Positions 12,905-25,199 of a stretch of DNA of 64,000 nucleotides are shown here, piece by piece. Source of the stretch: Mactromeris polynyma. Taxonomy: Eukaryota; Mollusca; Bivalvia; Venerida; Mactridae. The stretch lies in contig JASFXZ010000001.1 of the NCBI GenBank assembly GCA_032209605.1, positions 39,808,619-39,872,618 of the forward strand, given 5' to 3'. A program made the position numbers and the translations under genes. The stretch's first letter is position 1, and every line of letters starts with the position of its first letter. Below the pieces are notes generated by a model. It did no database searches. It worked only from the letters and a program-made list of their open reading frames with translations, and was not told the DNA's origin.

Positions 12905-15190
12905 CCAGAAAAACAATGTTCGGAATTGGGAGAGCCAACGACCTGCTAAAGGAAACATTCAAAACCATTTCCAATTGTTTGGGTAATAAACCCCAAAACC
13001 GAAAGGACTAATTTATATATATGTCAAGTTTCATAATAAAGCGTGTAGCGCATTTGGAACAATGTAATTACATGGTTTGTGAAATAACACGTCGATCACC
13101 CGCATGAATGACGCAGTCAATGGATTTTACACTGAAAGACATCAAGAAGATTGTTTAAATATTCACACGTTAGCTTAATACAGTTGGCACAGGCAAATGT
13201 CTTTGAAGCTATAGAACTTGGCAATCGTTTATCATATCAGTTTGATGAATGTGTAAAAAAATAAAAGAATACCTGACTGACACTTGAATTATATCTTCAC
13301 ACTATTTATATTGATATGAATGGCAATGTATTCCTGTCTAATTCAGAATTTATGCTGTTGTTTTAATGATTTTCCAGTCAGGTAACTTATAGGAGCTAAA
13401 CGTGTTGCCATACTAAATACACCGCTTTTGAACTACTGAGTAAATATTAGAAAATAAGAACAGAAACAAACATAACGGGTATGTTTTACAATTCAAAAGT
13501 GCGAATGACGTTCAAGGAAGCACTATATCATAAAACAGTGGTGCTTCCCAGACATATCACAAGAATGCAAAACACGATACATATGACTTGGTCATAGTCA
13601 ACAAGGCGGTCGGTCAAAGATGTTTTATTTGGGATTTTCCAAAGCAAACTAACTTTATGAAAATGAAATCCAATCAGAATAATAAATAATGAGCTAATTC
13701 TAATTCGGTAGTTTTCAAGATGATAAAGCGCTTTCATTAAGGCGGGCAAAGGAAAGACACCAAAAAACTATCACCATATCAAAGCATTAGCCTTGACCAA
13801 TAAATAAATTTCCGATACAGTTATTACAGTTTTTTCCGTACTGATTCTATGATAAATCGTCAAATTGTTTCCGTTAATACGCTCTTGTCTGTCCTGTTCA
13901 TTGAACTTGTCGAATGGTATTCTGTGGAGAATCGTATTCCGACAAGGCTTACGGGTTTGTGATGTATTAGATAGCTCTTCCATCAAAGTTAGGATCATAA
14001 ACATGTCCTGAAACCAGTGTATATACCTGCCAATGTTTGTTTAAATTGCATGATCTTCTTATGAGTTCAAGTTATATTGACTGTTTTGTATATAGCCCCG
14101 ACACATGCAATATATGATTATACATGCAGTATTTTTATAAACAAAAGTACTTACTTCCTATACATAAGATATTTGACCGATTTTATTTTTCCAAAAGAAA
14201 ATTAGAGCGATTTTTTCTTCGATCAATTGTTTTTGTACAACTGAGACTTGATAGACTTTAATATAAGGTTGGATAATTGTATAAACATGTCATCATTGCT
14301 AAGGACTACCATTTCGAACCAAACCACACAATCGGGGAAATACGACTTCATTGTTCAACAATTTCATGCTTTTTATCTGTTCAAAACCATAACACTTACA
14401 CACAAAAAGTCCTTTCAGTAGAAATACTTATTTTACAGTCCTTATATTAAAGTTAATTTACAATTCTAAAATTGAGTGTATTGTATAATTATGTATGTGT
14501 ATGTTTCCAAGTCTTCTTGTGCATGGTATGAGTGTGCACCGTGTGTGGCCTTGTCTGCTCGACTTCTTCATTAACGTTAAATCATATGTAAAAATGATAT
14601 AATCGTGAGATATAATCCTAACAAACCACATTTTTATTCAGATACGTTACATAATAAACAAGTTGTTTATATTGTAGCGACTTAGCATACTCCATTAGAA
14701 TTTAACGTGACAGACAATGCCAAGAGGTTTGCTGTATATTTACTTTTGTGAAGAGCTGTCATGTGTGCATTCGTTGGAATGCTTCACAACGCTCTGACAG
14801 TGTATCAGCAGGATACAACACTTTAACATAATCAACACTCATCTCATTTATCACTCAGACAGCTTCTAGGTGGGATGATAGCGGACGTGCAAAACCTAGC
14901 GAATTATGATACCCCTGTGGAGTTCATTGTCTGCTTAGTGTTTATTGCAGGAACAACAGTTAAGACAATATTCGTTACTCAATGCGAAAAAAGGATAGAC
15001 TTGTCATTAGAAACTAGAAATGCATCCACATGTGCCAACTTTACTCAATTAAGGGGCGTAACTCTGCTCTTACAAAATAAATGCAATCGAGAAAACACAG
15101 ATGCGCAATTTCGTGTGATGACTAGTATTTGTAGATAGTTTGATACTCTAGATCAAATGCATTTTGGGATAGATACGACGCAAGTTTTGT
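12905..15190. other. Non-coding stretch, nothing recognised
   Basis: Contains several frames of 70-90 codons (for example 14875-15138) without domain-like content. No clear repeat. Confidence 0.4.
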
Positions 15191-15260
15191 GGGACGGGAG
15201 GACGAGCTGACTGACGGACGGACAGGAGTAAATCTAAGTGGCCTGCTCACAATTTACCTC
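15180..15260 (+). repeat. GACGGACGGACAGG-type dispersed repeat fragment
   Basis: A GC-richer block (GGGACGGGAGGACGAGCTGA, then CTGACGGACGGACAGGAGTA followed by AATCTAAGTGGCC) stands out from its surroundings. It resembles a short motif I know as common in mollusc repetitive DNA, recalled and not searched. There is no second good copy in this window. Confidence 0.35.
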
Positions 15261-16420
15261 GGCGGTCTTTGATATTTGGTATCATAATGCTTAGTTGTAA
15301 TTTGTATGGATATTTGGTATTCTACTGAATCCATACGAGTCTTCCATTAATTAAAATACGGCGGTCCAACTTGCTTCAATAACAATATAAATATACAATC
15401 ATTAAATTAGCCTTCGAGCCAGTTTGTCAGTTCGAAGTCAAATTCTCTACGTAAATTTACAAAGGTTATATTGCATACGAACACGTATATAATTAAAGTG
15501 TATAAACTGGCATTTTAACCAAAAATCAATAGTTTTATTTTATTTTAACCGTATTTTTTGATAAACAAAACAATTTATGAACAAAATCTCGGAAAAAACA
15601 TAACAAGGCTGTATAGATCGTTAACTATTGGGGTAAAACATCATCGGTGCTTTGTTTAAATGGGCACGAACTATTATTACGTTTATACCCAGGACAATAT
15701 TGATTGTCCGTGTGTTTATTTACAGGGACTTTTTGAGAGCAAATGTCGACTTAGTTTTTGAAGTCAAATGTTTGTACCCATGGGAGAATATTACCAATGC
15801 TATTTTATGTAACATTTTCATAAAAATAAATGCGTATTATCTGTATTATGAAAACAAATACGTGTACACGCTTATTCCGTAGTATTTGTATCAATCAGCG
15901 TCTGTCAGGAATATTTGTTATTTTCTTCTAATTATACTACTCAGTGTTTGAAAATATGCAGACTATTCGTTTGCTTTCAAACCTCAGAAACATCATAAAC
16001 ACATCTATATTTATTATTAAACATACGATGGATGATAACAGTATGTGTGCGTCTGTTATTGGCGAACTAATTACACGTGCAATGTGTTTACTCACTACAC
16101 CTGGGAAAATATACTACCCCATTATCGTATGCCTAGCTTTACATAATAAACAGAGAGCAGGAATATTTTGTTTTTGTCAAGCATATGTAGTTAATTTGTC
16201 TTAAAAACTTTGATAAAATTCAGTTTGATTGAATGATTCAAGGCGACACTTCGAAATAATCGTTAATGATAAATGGATATGTATTTTTACTTCACATGTT
16301 TAAACTCTTGTAAGACACCTTGTCTACACCATATGGAAAAGTACGGCATTTAGAATACGTACTAGATATCTATCAATAGTCTTTCGGGTGTGAAGAAAAC
16401 CATTCTGATTGAACTATACT
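15261..16420. other. AT-rich stretch, nothing recognised
   Basis: Frames up to 86 codons, none with a supported start or motif. Confidence 0.45.
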
Positions 16421-16424
16421 TGTC

Positions 16425-16810
16425 GAATTTTCCGAACCTGTCCCTGTACAGGGATGGTACGGCCAAAAATCGGACCGGACTTTATATCCGACCCAAATTT
16501 GAACTTTGACCTCGACATGGGATGGGTATACAGTCCGGTCCGAATTTCCCCGGACCTGTCACAGTACGGCCAAAATCGAACCGGACTTGATACCGATCCA
16601 AGCTTGATCTTTGACCTCAAAATGGGTTGAAAAATTCGAACCGGACTTTATACCTGACCTAAACTTGAACTTAAACCTCAATATGGGTTGGGAATAAAGT
16701 CCGGTTCAATTTTTTCCGTACCTGTCCCGGTATCGGAATGGTACGGCCCAAAATCGGACTTGACTTTATACGCGACATAAACTTGACCAAGACATGGGTA
16801 CCGGGATAGG
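16425..16810. repeat. Compound repeat of CCGGACTTTATA palindromic units
   Basis: Four imperfect copies of a motif like ATCGGACCGGACTTTATA followed by TTGAACTTTGACCTC-ATGGG begin near 16469, 16575, 16635 and 16753. Inverted partners (TATACAGTCCGGTCCGAAT at 16527-16545 and TAAAGTCCGGTTCAA at 16695-16709) make two fold-back structures. The block is noticeably richer in G+C than its flanks. Overlapping frames of 68 and 73 codons on opposite strands follow from the symmetry and are not taken as genes. Confidence 0.65.
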
Positions 16811-16824
16811 TACGAATGATTGCA

Positions 16825-17140
16825 ATGCTAGCTCTGTGTTCGCTACTAGGTTTTTTTCAAATATTACAAAAAATCGAATAACGATGTACATGCTTGCTCG
16901 GTGTATGTTTCCAGACATGTATTTCCTGCGAGTTTTTGCGAATGTTGATTTTAGTGCTTGCTCTGAGCTACTTGGTTTGTATTCAAATAATAAAAAAACT
17001 CGAATAACGATGTATGTATTATGTATTCCCCGCGATCGTGGGCGAAAGTTGATGTCAGTGCTATCTCTGGGTTCGTTACTAGGTCTGTATTGAATTAGTA
17101 AGAACATTCGAATAACGATGAACGATCTTGCTCGTTATTC
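16825..17140 (+). repeat. Three diverged tandem units of about 105-127 bp
   Basis: A unit running from GCTAGCTCTG through a TACTAGGT-like segment to TCGAATAACGATG begins near 16828, 16956 and 17062. The end motif CGAATAACGATG is the best preserved part, present three times. It directly follows the palindromic block at 16425. Confidence 0.65.
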
Positions 17141-17144
17141 AACT

Positions 17145-18360
17145 CAAGTGATGCATTCGGCGCAAATGCAAGTCATGCATTCTTTAGAAGAAAGTACGAT
17201 GATAAATTTAAACAATTGTCCCAGACACTCATCTGAATGTACATGTAGCATGATAGGGTGCATTTAGCTTGCAATTACAAATATTGGAAATGCTGTTCCA
17301 TGCATAATCTAATTAACATCATCCTAATGAAATGTCTGTGTTGCACCAAGAATGTAATATGTCTTTAAACCTTTAGCAAAGAAAAACGACAAATACGGCC
17401 TAAAATCGATTACAAATTGACTCATGTAATTAAATGTCCGTATTTTGGGACAACCATCTACTAATTCACGTTAATGTTTCACAATTCCGCTCTAAAAAAA
17501 CACATAATCATGCCCTGGGAGAATTCTATATACAAGGAGATTATTAAAGACTAAAGCATGTGATGATTCGCAATATGGACTTAGTTGGTAATAAGCTTTA
17601 ATGAATAATAATTAAAACTGCCAGTGGCAAAAAGGAGGAAAAAAGATACGACACTCTAAAACAATTAGACTACGTAACAACAGCGTGTAATTGGTTAGGT
17701 AAATGATAACATGCGTGCTATTTTCATATTCGAAATTGTTTGCTTCTTTCATTAGTTTTCCTTTAGCTATTGTGGTATAAATCGAGAAACAAACACATAG
17801 ATATATATCATTACCATTACATGCGATAAGTGTGTCATGTATATGTTTATATACAGTTTGAGTTTGAATTTATCAATTAGTAAATACGGTGTAGCATGGA
17901 TAATGATAATTATACGAACTTTATTTTAGTTTATTAGTTAAAAGATTCTGTCGCTACGACATACATTCATTTACTTTTTCATAATTAAGTTTGCATGTCA
18001 AACAACATATCTCTGTCCGCTTTGTTAAAAGTGAGAATGTGTACCTCATGGAAGATCGCATTCACAAAGAGGGCCCAACAGGTAGACCATTGGAACAACT
18101 ACTTTAGATGCTTATGTCGTGGGTTACGGAAGCAGTACTTTCCTTAAAGTATGCAAAGTATATTACACACAATGAAATCATTACCATTAATAGAGTTATA
18201 TAGTATGCCAAATTATCGGTATAATTCTCCAAGATTATGTAACAGAAACGTTTGTATGTATTTGTTAGTTATTATTTGCGTAGATATGATGAGTCGTTTG
18301 TATATATATATAGAAAAGTACGATGGAAATAAAGCAGTACTCGCGCCTAATTCAGAGATT
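17145..18360. other. AT-rich stretch, nothing recognised
   Basis: No gene-like frame, repeat or RNA-like structure seen. Confidence 0.45.
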
Positions 18361-18367
18361 GTGGAGG

Positions 18368-18450
18368 TTACGGTTTAACGTCGCTGGTATTCGAACTCGA
18401 GATGATGTACCATTATACATCCATGTACCACTAGCATAGAGTCATACAAC
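18368..18450 (-). mobile_element. Degraded tRNA-like element
   Basis: On the minus strand a B-box-like GAGTTCGAATACC lies downstream of a weak A-box-like GCTAGTGGTACATGG at the expected distance. No acceptor stem is convincing. It is most likely the decayed head of a tRNA-derived SINE. Confidence 0.4.
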
Positions 18451-18454
18451 TAAA

Positions 18455-19190
18455 TATATCTCATCGAAAAGTTGAACTTTCAATTTCACACCGAACGACA
18501 ATCAAATCAACATAGATCGCGCACTCTACGGGATATTAAAGACAATGACAGACAAAACATCGACACAGCTTTTCTTAAAAAATCCGGAGCATTGAACTGA
18601 CAAAATGCCGAAAGACAACAAAACGCTACATAGTGTCTACCAAATGTCACAGTTTATTTATGTTGACAGTCTACAATTGTAGTAAGTGTAATCAAAAGCA
18701 CGATAGCGCTTGCTAAAAGCAAAACAGAGGACGCTGCACGAAAGTAACAGGCAGTAAACAAATAAATTACATATCGAAATTATACATAAATACAATATAC
18801 GTCGTACGCTCTATCATAGTAATTAATTTCTGCCTTATCAAAACTAATGATGTAATATTCTATTATATATTCCCATCGTTTTATTCCGTTACTTAGCCTA
18901 ACTGTTCCTAATCAGTACATGTATCTTAAATATGTTTTTCATTGGGAATATTTCAGAGATAAAAATTGTGTGATGTCAAATGAAATAAGACATATCTAAT
19001 ATGATAAAATGAGCTTTTAAAGTGGTGCAACGTGCAACCTTAGTACTATTCAAACACCACCATTGCCTGATGTTCGTTCAGGCAGTGATTAATAGACAGC
19101 TAGCGAAGATGAACGCTACGAGGAGTTTGAAATCGGTCTTGCATGCATTTAGCTATTAACAAATATTCAATTGTGACACCAACGGTTTAA
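18455..19190. other. Non-coding stretch, nothing recognised
   Basis: No frame above about 60 codons with any protein-like character and no repeat detected. Confidence 0.4.
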
Positions 19191-19192
19191 AT

Positions 19193-19280
19193 GTTGTCCC
19201 TGTTGAATATATGATGGATTGACAATATTGTTCCATCATGATGTACTTGTCTGTCACGTTCAACGAATATGTCCTCTTTA
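19193..19280 (+). repeat. Dispersed repeat, partner at 32336-32423
   Basis: About 88 bp match the second copy with only a handful of differences by eye. The shared part starts at GTTGTCCCTGTT, runs through ATGGATTGACAATATTGTTC and CATGATGTACTTGT, and ends at GCGAATATGTCCTC or its CAACG variant. The partner begins about 50 bp after the LINE 3' end. The element type is not recognised. Confidence 0.75.
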
Positions 19281-19284
19281 GGTC

Positions 19285-19750
19285 ACATGAGAGTCGTATT
19301 TTCGATTATGTTGTCCAAGTACAGTTTGTTGTCTATTACGAAAGCGATAATTGCAGTCACCGACTTTCGCTCTGTATCGTCTGCGTCATGCACATATTCT
19401 AGAAATTGCTAACGTACCAGAAAATGCGCAACTCTATAATTTCACAGAATTCGAGCGTTGCTTTTAAGATATGCACTTTACACAACGAATTACTTCTAGG
19501 TCTTGCGATAGGTTTGTAATCTGCGAGAAAGAGCCCAATGTTTTAAGTTTAGCGTACACATATGTTCCATGCTATATAATTAATACATTTGATATTCGCC
19601 CTAGCACATTTAGCACACATATATATGTCACACCGCATAATCTTAAACCATTTGGAATGACATTCCCTATCTCATTCGGAAAATGTCTGAATTATTGACT
19701 TTTATAGAAAAGTGTGAAACTGTATGAATATGGTTGTTCAAAAGGAAGGA
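19285..19750. other. Non-coding stretch, nothing recognised
   Basis: One 75-codon frame (19471-19698) without recognisable content. Confidence 0.4.
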
Positions 19751-19752
19751 TA

Positions 19753-19783
19753 AAGCTGTAGCAGGGAACGCCGCATTCACAAA
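19753..19783 (-). repeat. Dispersed core repeat, copy 3
   Basis: Reads AAGCTGTAGCAGGGAACGCC followed by GCATTCACA on the plus strand, the reverse of the core at 57739 and 61351. One of the best-preserved copies. Confidence 0.6.
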
Positions 19784-20097
19784 CCAGCCTTCCATACAAA
19801 TACCCGGGATACATCAGCGTACGAAACTTAAAAACAGTTGAGGTGGTATAAGGGCACACATGTATGGGAAAGTGGGAGAACGAAGTTGTCTGATTCCTTA
19901 TAAACAACCTTCAATTTGGTCAATTTGAGGGTACAACAAGGGGAGGGGGTATCATAACACGTCACCATCTGAAAATACAGATGTATTATCATTATGTAAT
20001 ATAAGTAGCAGTATACTTTATTTTATGAATTTAATATTGTTGTAGAGGAGAGGTGTTGCTCAAGTGAGGGTCGATCTTGAGTGGTTGCGGACTAATA

Positions 20098-20273
20098 CAG
20101 TGAAACCTTAATAATAAGACCACCTTTCGGGCTCTTGAAGCTGATCTTGTTATTGAGGTGGTCGTAAAATTGAGATTGAATGAAGAGCAAATTGAAAAGA
20201 GAACTTGCAAGTTGTATTTCTTAATTTGGAGGTTGTCTTATTATTGAGATGGTCTTTAGGTGAGGTTTTACTG
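20098..20273. mobile_element. pogo/Tigger-like MITE, 176 bp
   Basis: Begins CAGTGAAACCT and ends AGGTTTTACTG, imperfect terminal inverted repeats that extend inward (AATAATAAGACCACC against an inverted partner near GTCTTATTATTGAG). It is flanked on both sides by TA (20096-20097 and 20274-20275), the target duplication expected for Tc1/mariner/pogo-type transposons. It is too short for a transposase and has no coding potential, so it is non-autonomous. The element at 22136 has the same length and similar ends. Confidence 0.75.
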
Positions 20274-20279
20274 TATGTG

Positions 20280-22130
20280 TATGTAAACACCCGTCTACCT
20301 TAAAAGATAGATATTTGTTTAAATGAGGCTGGACAGAGGAAAACATATGCACTGATGAACTGGACAGGATTGGAGATCAATCAAACATTCCGGAAAAAAG
20401 CATTACCAAACGTGTATGTGTACACCAAAATTGTTTATTTACTATCCAAATGTATCAATACTGTATTGTAGAATATTTAACTTATAGTAGTCTTGCATTG
20501 ACGGCTTTTGTTTGTCTAATATTGTAATATACGTATACTTGTAAAGGAAACTGTGTACTTTATGAGTAATAAAGCACAAGTCAATTGTTAACATGAACGT
20601 TTGTGTCTTGCATGCCTTTTGACTTTTTATTGTTCCGATACTGTGTATAAATCATATTTCCTATTGTTCTGGTGGTATTGCGGTGACTGCGCACATTGTA
20701 TATCGCATTTCTGTTGGAATGTTTTTTTATTTTTTTGAACATTTGGTTGTGTGACAGCTACAATATAAAAACAAACATTATCAAGTTAAAATAACAAGGG
20801 ACACCGAATGATGCACGATGTATGGCATTGCTAATAAATGAACGTTGCGATTTATCTTCATTATGCAAATTATGTCAGCCCTTTTGTGAGGTCTTCATTA
20901 AAGTTCAGTCGTTAACAAAATAATGAGGTAAAAATGTCAGCTTGCACGAAAATATGTAAAAACGTTTTCCAAATATCATTCCAGCCTATTTTTCTGCGAC
21001 TAAAGTTTTGTTTAATGCGCACGTGACAGTTGGAGAAATACACGATCATTGTAAAATAACTTTTGCGTACGATAATAAATTACATGTACTACAATGTCGA
21101 CACTTTCAGCAAACATATTGTACTTCAAACCGGGCGTTTTACTGTTCTTATTTCTCGACCCCATTTAATGAACTTATTGCACAGTCGATGAACATTTTAA
21201 ATAAGTTACTATAAGATACATCGAGCTAGAATTGAAATTAGTATTTTTATGTTATAATGAAGTTAGTTATATACGTAGATATATGATATGTACGCTTGAT
21301 ATATGTGTTATTATTGAACCTATGCTCCACATTGTAAAAACATCAACCGCAATATATCTTTGTGTATTGGCCGGAGACCTGTTTATGCAATAAACTATTG
21401 TATTGTGTTGATACATACTAACTTTCTTCTCCATTGAATGTGTTTCAATGAAATGCATAGCAACGAAACCTTTGGCAGTCATCTCATTCATCAAAAGTAT
21501 TGATAAATCATTTCGAAAAGGAACACAAAATTGCAGAGTCGTATGTTATCGTTGTTCCAGACACCAAATATAGAAACAATTATTCACCATGCAAAAACTG
21601 TTAGACATGTGAGTCACAAATATATATAGCTTAAAATATAGACCAATTTAATCCTTCTGTTTCTAATTTCTATGATCGCGTGCAGCGTTAAACATAATAT
21701 CAATTTTACTTTCGGCTTCAACTTAGGAGCAAGTATCCCAACTGCCTTATTGGAAGGAAGTAGACGAGAAGATTTAGAATAAGTTCCACTCCAAAACTAT
21801 GTTTATTTTAGAAGAGAAAGCTAATAACACTATCAATATTCTACCAGAAGCACTTACAAGCACTAATAGATTTAAATTGGAAACACAATTTGTAACAATT
21901 TTATTACTTCAAAAGCAATGTTATAACGAAGACTTGGAAGGAATGACAGGTTTTACTGTTTCCCCTGACATATACATAACGGCTGCAAGTGTTCAAGTTT
22001 TCAATAAATGTATGTTTATGTTTTATTACCCGACAATAAGCAGGGTACACCACATTTTACGTGAAGTACTTTTTACTTAAAGTGCTACTGTAATATCTAA
22101 TTCTACGAGGTTTGGAGCGTTGAATCTGTT
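20280..22130. other. Non-coding stretch, nothing recognised
   Basis: The longest frame is 93 codons (21799-22080), which starts with ATG but shows no domain, signal or splice context. No repeats detected. Confidence 0.4.
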
Positions 22131-22135
22131 AAATA

Positions 22136-22311
22136 CAGTAAAGTCGCACTTGAAGACCACCTCAGATCAAGACCACATCAATATTTAGACCGTATTTTCA
22201 GAGACCAGTTCTTAAAATTTCTTCTACATATTATCTCCATAATTATACCACCTCACAATTAAGACAGACTTTCACTAGAGCCAATGGTGTCTTGTTGTTG
22301 CGGTTTTACTG
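22136..22311. mobile_element. pogo/Tigger-like MITE, 176 bp, second copy
   Basis: Begins CAGTAAAGTCGCACTTGAAG and ends GCGGTTTTACTG, flanked by TA on each side (22134-22135 and 22312-22313). Like the element at 20098 it carries repeated GACCAC-type motifs just inside the ends. The equal length and similar termini indicate one family, although the interior has diverged strongly. No coding capacity. Confidence 0.7.
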
Positions 22312-22379
22312 TATATAAAACGTTTCAGAAGACATATTCGTGTTTCGGATTTGTTTGTATGTTTTGAATTTGAAGCTAG

Positions 22380-22925
22380 TACTGTTAGCTCAGTCGTTTA
22401 AGTGCTCGACTGCTCATCGTAGAGTAGTGGGTCGAAACCTGAGAGTGACAATTTGACTGACGATAATACAGTCCAAGTCATTTTCCCTCCACATCTGATC
22501 TCTGATGTATGTGGAGAAGTTGTTAGTTGCATGTGGAGGAGCAGGTTAGTACTGGTTGGTATCCCAGGAGGAGCAGGTTAGTACTGGTTGGTATCCCAGG
22601 AGGAGCAGGTTAGTACTGGTTGGTATCCCAGGAGGAGCAGGTTAGTACTGGTTGGTATCCCAGGAGGAACAGGTTAGTACTGGTTGGTATCCCAGGAGGA
22701 ACAGGTTAGTACTGGTTGGTATTCCAGGAGGAGCAGGTTAGTACTGGTTGGTATCCCAGGAGGAACAGGTTAGTACTGGTTGGTATCCCAGGAGGAACAG
22801 GTTAGTACTGGATGGTATCCCAGCACCTCTGGTTACGACAACTGTCTGCCGTAAAATACTGAAATATTATTGAGAAATGGCATAACCACGAATTTAACAA
22901 ACAAACAAATAACATTTGGAAATGT
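22380..22925 (+). mobile_element. tRNA-derived SINE containing an internal minisatellite
   Basis: The head has an A-box-like TTAGCTCAGTCGTTTAAGTG (22388-22407) and a B-box-like GTGGGTCGAAACC about 40 bp later. The body follows with CCACATCTGATCTCTGATGT and GTGGAGGAGCAGGTTAGTAC. Near the end the text CACCTCTGGTTACG, CTGTCTGCCG, and an AACAAACAAACAAAT-type tail (22898-22912) resemble the usual end of mollusc tRNA-SINEs. The middle is expanded by nine 32-bp repeats (separate entry). The copy at 58450 has the same layout without the expansion. Confidence 0.7.
22533..22829 (+). repeat. 32-bp minisatellite, about 9 copies, inside a SINE
   Basis: The unit contains AGCAGGTTAGTACTGGTTGG followed by TATCCCAGGAGG, repeated with almost no variation (GAGCAGG/GAACAGG and one ATTCC). 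The single-copy version of this text is ordinary SINE body sequence, so the array grew by local expansion within the element. Confidence 0.9.
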
Positions 22926-23111
22926 CCATCACAATAGTTTATGTTTTGCTGTTTACGTGGAAATAACTAAATAAATTTTGGTTGTTCTAGGTTTATGTTC
23001 GGGAAAAACATATCCCCCAATGCCGCGCTATGTAATAAGATCAGAAAACTGAATTGTTCCACAAATACCAAAAAACACACATTTGATAAACATGAATGTA
23101 GAAGTGGAGCA

Positions 23112-23392
23112 GGAAGTACATCGTAACACGAGGAAACAATAGCACATAGAGACATCAACACGAGGAAACAATAGCACATAGAGACATCGTAACACGAGGA
23201 AACAATAGCACATAGAGACATCGTAACACGAGGAAACAATAGCACATAGAGACATCGTAACACGAGGAAACAATAGCACATAGAGACATCGTAACACGAG
23301 GAAACAATAGCACATAGAGACATCGTAACACGAGGAAACAATAGCACATAGAGACATCGTAACACGAGGAAACAATAGCATATAGAGACATG
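23112..23392. repeat. 34-bp minisatellite, about 8 copies
   Basis: The unit contains CGTAACACGAGGAAACAATA followed by GCACATAGAGACAT. Copies are nearly identical; the second lacks three bases (ATCAACACG) and the last has CATATAGAG. The minus strand is open in three overlapping frames (109-132 codons) because the unit lacks stops. These repetitive frames are an artefact of the array, not genes. Confidence 0.92.
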
Positions 23393-23394
23393 AA

Positions 23395-25060
23395 TGGGTT
23401 ATTAGATAAATTAAAAGGTATAACATCTAAATTGTCATAAATTTGGTATTCTTCAGTCGCTTGCATGCCGGAAATTGTGTTCATTTTACAAAAATGACTT
23501 TTATTTTAAGCAATATGCCTACACTAAAGCTTTAAAGTAGGTATAATCTGGATATGAAGTCAAAATGACTCCGAACATTTGGCCAATTAGACTAAGGCAC
23601 GCTAGTTTGGACAAACGTCGTATTTTAAGTATTTTTTAATCCAATTTGAGATCGCAGTTAGTTTCATTGAAGTTAGCTTGCCGTACAGTTAGAATATGTT
23701 GACATTGAAACTCCTCCTGGAGATATAAAATGCGTAAATTTATTTAACAATTTATAAATTGTTCATTATTTGTTACACTAGTATTTTGATAGAATGCAAA
23801 ATAGCTTGGTGCGAAAATCATTTTTTCTATTTCTCACCCACAGCAATTATACAGCAGGAACTAGTTGGTTGACGGTAATCTTATAATTAGCCTAAAGTTC
23901 ATTCCACAGATGGTGACACAAATCGAGTAATAAATGGATTTGCAACATCTGCGTTCATAGAAAGTCCCTACAAATTACACAATACCGGTATGTGACAGCA
24001 CAGTCTTGCTCTCAGTGTTTACATTTTCAGGGGAATGGATTTACTGACAAAGTGAGCTTTCAATAGTATGGCTTTATGGCATGTCAGTCTCACATAAACC
24101 AAAGTTGTATAGATGAGTTTTGCATATCAGCAAGAAATATGCTCGCCAAATATAAACTATTACATTGCTATATACAAAGATACATATTTTGTGAATGTAA
24201 TATATTTTTGACGAATTCATATACAAGTAATTCAATTCTCTTCTGTTGTCAATGAGCATACAAAGAGTATGATCTCATATGGAACAGACGATGTAAACAA
24301 GTTCTGATACTGTCTTTGTTATGCGTGGTTTCAAACAGCTTTAAATGCAGAAGGTACAATATTTGGCCAAAAAATTGAAATTCGTAAATCCTAAACGAAC
24401 GCCTATAACTAGTTATCAGGATCAAGATGATCCGTTATCAACCAACTGTTTCAGAGACCATTGTGAAAGTATGAGGTTTTGCGCCATTTCAACAATATTT
24501 CAGATACGTAAGGCGGACTGTTTGCCTATCCAGTGTTACTGGGTTACTTACAATTATCATCTTATTGTATTTCTTTATTTTGAGTCTCATTCTTGGACAT
24601 TTACATAAAATGTGTCTCAATAAAACACATAATAAAATAACAATGCAAGACAATTCTACACAAAAAACTGAATTATAAGATAACAACCTTTTAGAATAAG
24701 TTAGTAATGACAATTGGATATACACAGCTGTGTGAGCAGACACTCAACTGGTATAAAGCATGCGATCAACCTGCTTTAAATACAATTCATATAAAGTTTT
24801 AAATGCATGTGGTACAACTTGTATATATGACACAGTAGAGTTAGGCGTTGTAAATTTATACACATTATAAAACATATTACACTTAAAACACTGCCATATT
24901 ATGGTCATGAATCATAGTTAACAGTCTACCTATATATCTTTTAATAATTTAATATCAACTAAGCAATTAAAAACTTAAGAAAATTTCAAACCCAATCTGT
25001 TCTTCCATCAGAATCTTACAGTCATCCTAAATAATTCAGAGGTGGAGAACGAATTATTTT
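23395..25060. other. Non-coding stretch, nothing recognised
   Basis: Frames up to 87 codons (24345-24608), opposed by an 84-codon frame on the other strand; neither is recognisable. Confidence 0.4.
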
Positions 25061-25065
25061 TCATG

Positions 25066-25165
25066 CCTAAATCTGTAGCCCAACTGTCCAGTGGTAAGAA
25101 CATACGCCTCACCCTGGTCTCGGTTCTACAACCTCTAGATTGGCAGCCAGGCGTTATATAACGAT
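25066..25165 (+). mobile_element. Possible decayed tRNA-like element
   Basis: GTCCAGTGGTAAGAA resembles an A box and GGTCTCGGTTCTACAACC a damaged B box about 35 bp later. Neither is canonical and no stem structure holds, so the call is tentative. Confidence 0.25.
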
Positions 25166-25199
25166 TGGGAGGAACTGGGACGACCACAAAGAACAATAT

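Noticed and set aside
21799..22080. 93-codon frame starting with ATG
   Set aside because: No domain, signal, splice context or repeat of the frame elsewhere; length is within chance for this window.
22533..23392. Regularly repeated units suggesting CRISPR
   Set aside because: The units are contiguous with no unique spacers, and the sequence is eukaryotic in character.
22967..23484. Three overlapping minus-strand frames with Cys/Leu/Tyr-rich repeats
   Set aside because: They are translations of the 34-bp minisatellite in different frames.
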